A stretch of DNA of 64,000 bases from Modestobacter italicus (lineage in GTDB: Bacteria; Actinomycetota; Actinomycetes; Mycobacteriales; Geodermatophilaceae): NCBI RefSeq assembly GCF_000306785.1, contig NC_017955.1, positions 1,550,001 to 1,614,000 on the forward strand, read 5' to 3'. The stretch's first letter is position 1. Every line of letters starts with the position of its first letter. The notes under the pieces were generated by a model that made no database searches, was not told the DNA's origin, and saw nothing but the letters and a program-made list of their open reading frames with translations. This document shows positions 63,774 to 64,000 of this stretch, in pieces. A program made the position numbers and the translations under genes.

Positions 63774-64000
63774 CAGGTGAGGGTCTCCAGGCCGTAGAGG
63801 GCGATGAAGCCCACGAAGAACATCGTCGTGAGCAGTGCGGTCTCCCTGCTGCCCTCGTGCGCTTCCACCAGCAGTTCCTCGACGACCAGCCACAGGAGCG
63901 CCGCGGCCGCGAACGCCAGGACCAACGCCTGCGCCTGGTCCGATGCCCCGTCGAGCAGTACGGCTCCGGCCACCGCGCCGACCGCCACCCCCAGGGAGAG
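63773..64000 (-). CDS. ZIP-family metal transporter, C-terminal part (cut by window edge)
   Basis: About 75 residues are seen; the 5' end lies beyond the right edge. Helices SLGVAVGAVAGAVLLDG, ALVLAFAAAALLWLVVEELLVEAHE and LLTTMFFVGFIALYGLETL match the end of ZIP proteins, including the EELLxEAHE metal site on helix 5. Imports or moves Zn or other divalent metal. Same strand as the ArsR-ATPase operon. Confidence 0.85.
   Translation of the reverse strand, partial: LSLGVAVGAVAGAVLLDGASDQAQALVLAFAAAALLWLVVEELLVEAHEGSRETALLTTMFFVGFIALYGLETLT

Overview
The window is about 70-75% GC throughout, has GTG and TTG starts, GTGA/ATGA stop-start overlaps and strongly GC-biased third codon positions. Gene content (SigG/SigJ-type sigma factor with a SnoaL tail, actinobacterial P60 and M23 wall hydrolases, CsoR/Csp copper genes) points to a high-GC Gram-positive actinobacterium. 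Geodermatophilaceae or a close relative is my guess from general resemblance, not from a search.

1-9.6 kb looks like ordinary chromosome: a sensor histidine kinase cut by the left edge, a secreted lipoprotein, a sigma factor, a VOC protein, a RibD-like reductase, an SDR oxidoreductase divergent from a MalT/LuxR-type ATPase regulator, then a cupin and a GNAT enzyme. 9.6-18.9 kb is a scarred accessory zone: two partial copies of a tRNA-Gly 3' end, two MazF-type toxin-antitoxin pairs and a decayed third antitoxin, a truncated FhuF-like gene next to an IS3-family remnant, and M23 and NlpC/P60 wall hydrolases. 19-26 kb carries another M23 enzyme, a methyltransferase, a TVP38-like membrane protein, then a thioredoxin/Lnt operon divergent from an Lgt-like membrane protein. 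26-32 kb is copper and redox associated: rhodanese, DUF2933, a Met-rich secreted protein, a two-component system, a methyltransferase, a beta-propeller and CopD.

32.3-39 kb is a complete System I cytochrome c maturation operon (ccmA-B-C-D-E-F-H-TPR-G, minus strand) with ccdA divergent from it. 40.6-42.6 kb holds a BlaI repressor and a BlaR1-like M56 protease. 42.7-48.4 kb is a copper cluster (DUF305, propeller, Csp copper-storage protein, CsoR, CopZ, CopA). 48.6-57 kb is an unusual complex-I-like operon: nuoA, a Met/His-rich protein, then nuoH-J-K-L-M-N, with no recognisable nuoB,C,D,E,F,G,I. 57-60.2 kb holds a second, nearly identical copy of the 14-kb M23 gene, split by a complete IS3-family element with terminal inverted repeats and a 3-bp target duplication. 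61-64 kb is a Cd/Zn-type ATPase, its ArsR repressor and a ZIP transporter cut by the right edge.

Two themes tie the region together. First, a palindrome TACTAC-N5-GTAGTA, the expected type of BlaI operator, occurs beside blaI, before both M23 copies and between the thioredoxin/Lnt and Lgt-like genes, with weaker versions near ccmA/ccdA and a CPVC membrane protein. This suggests one BlaI regulon joining wall hydrolysis, lipoprotein processing and extracytoplasmic thiol/haem chemistry. Second, the two M23 copies are long direct repeats bracketing about 43 kb that contains all the copper, Ccm and Nuo-like genes, so the segment could in principle be lost by homologous recombination.
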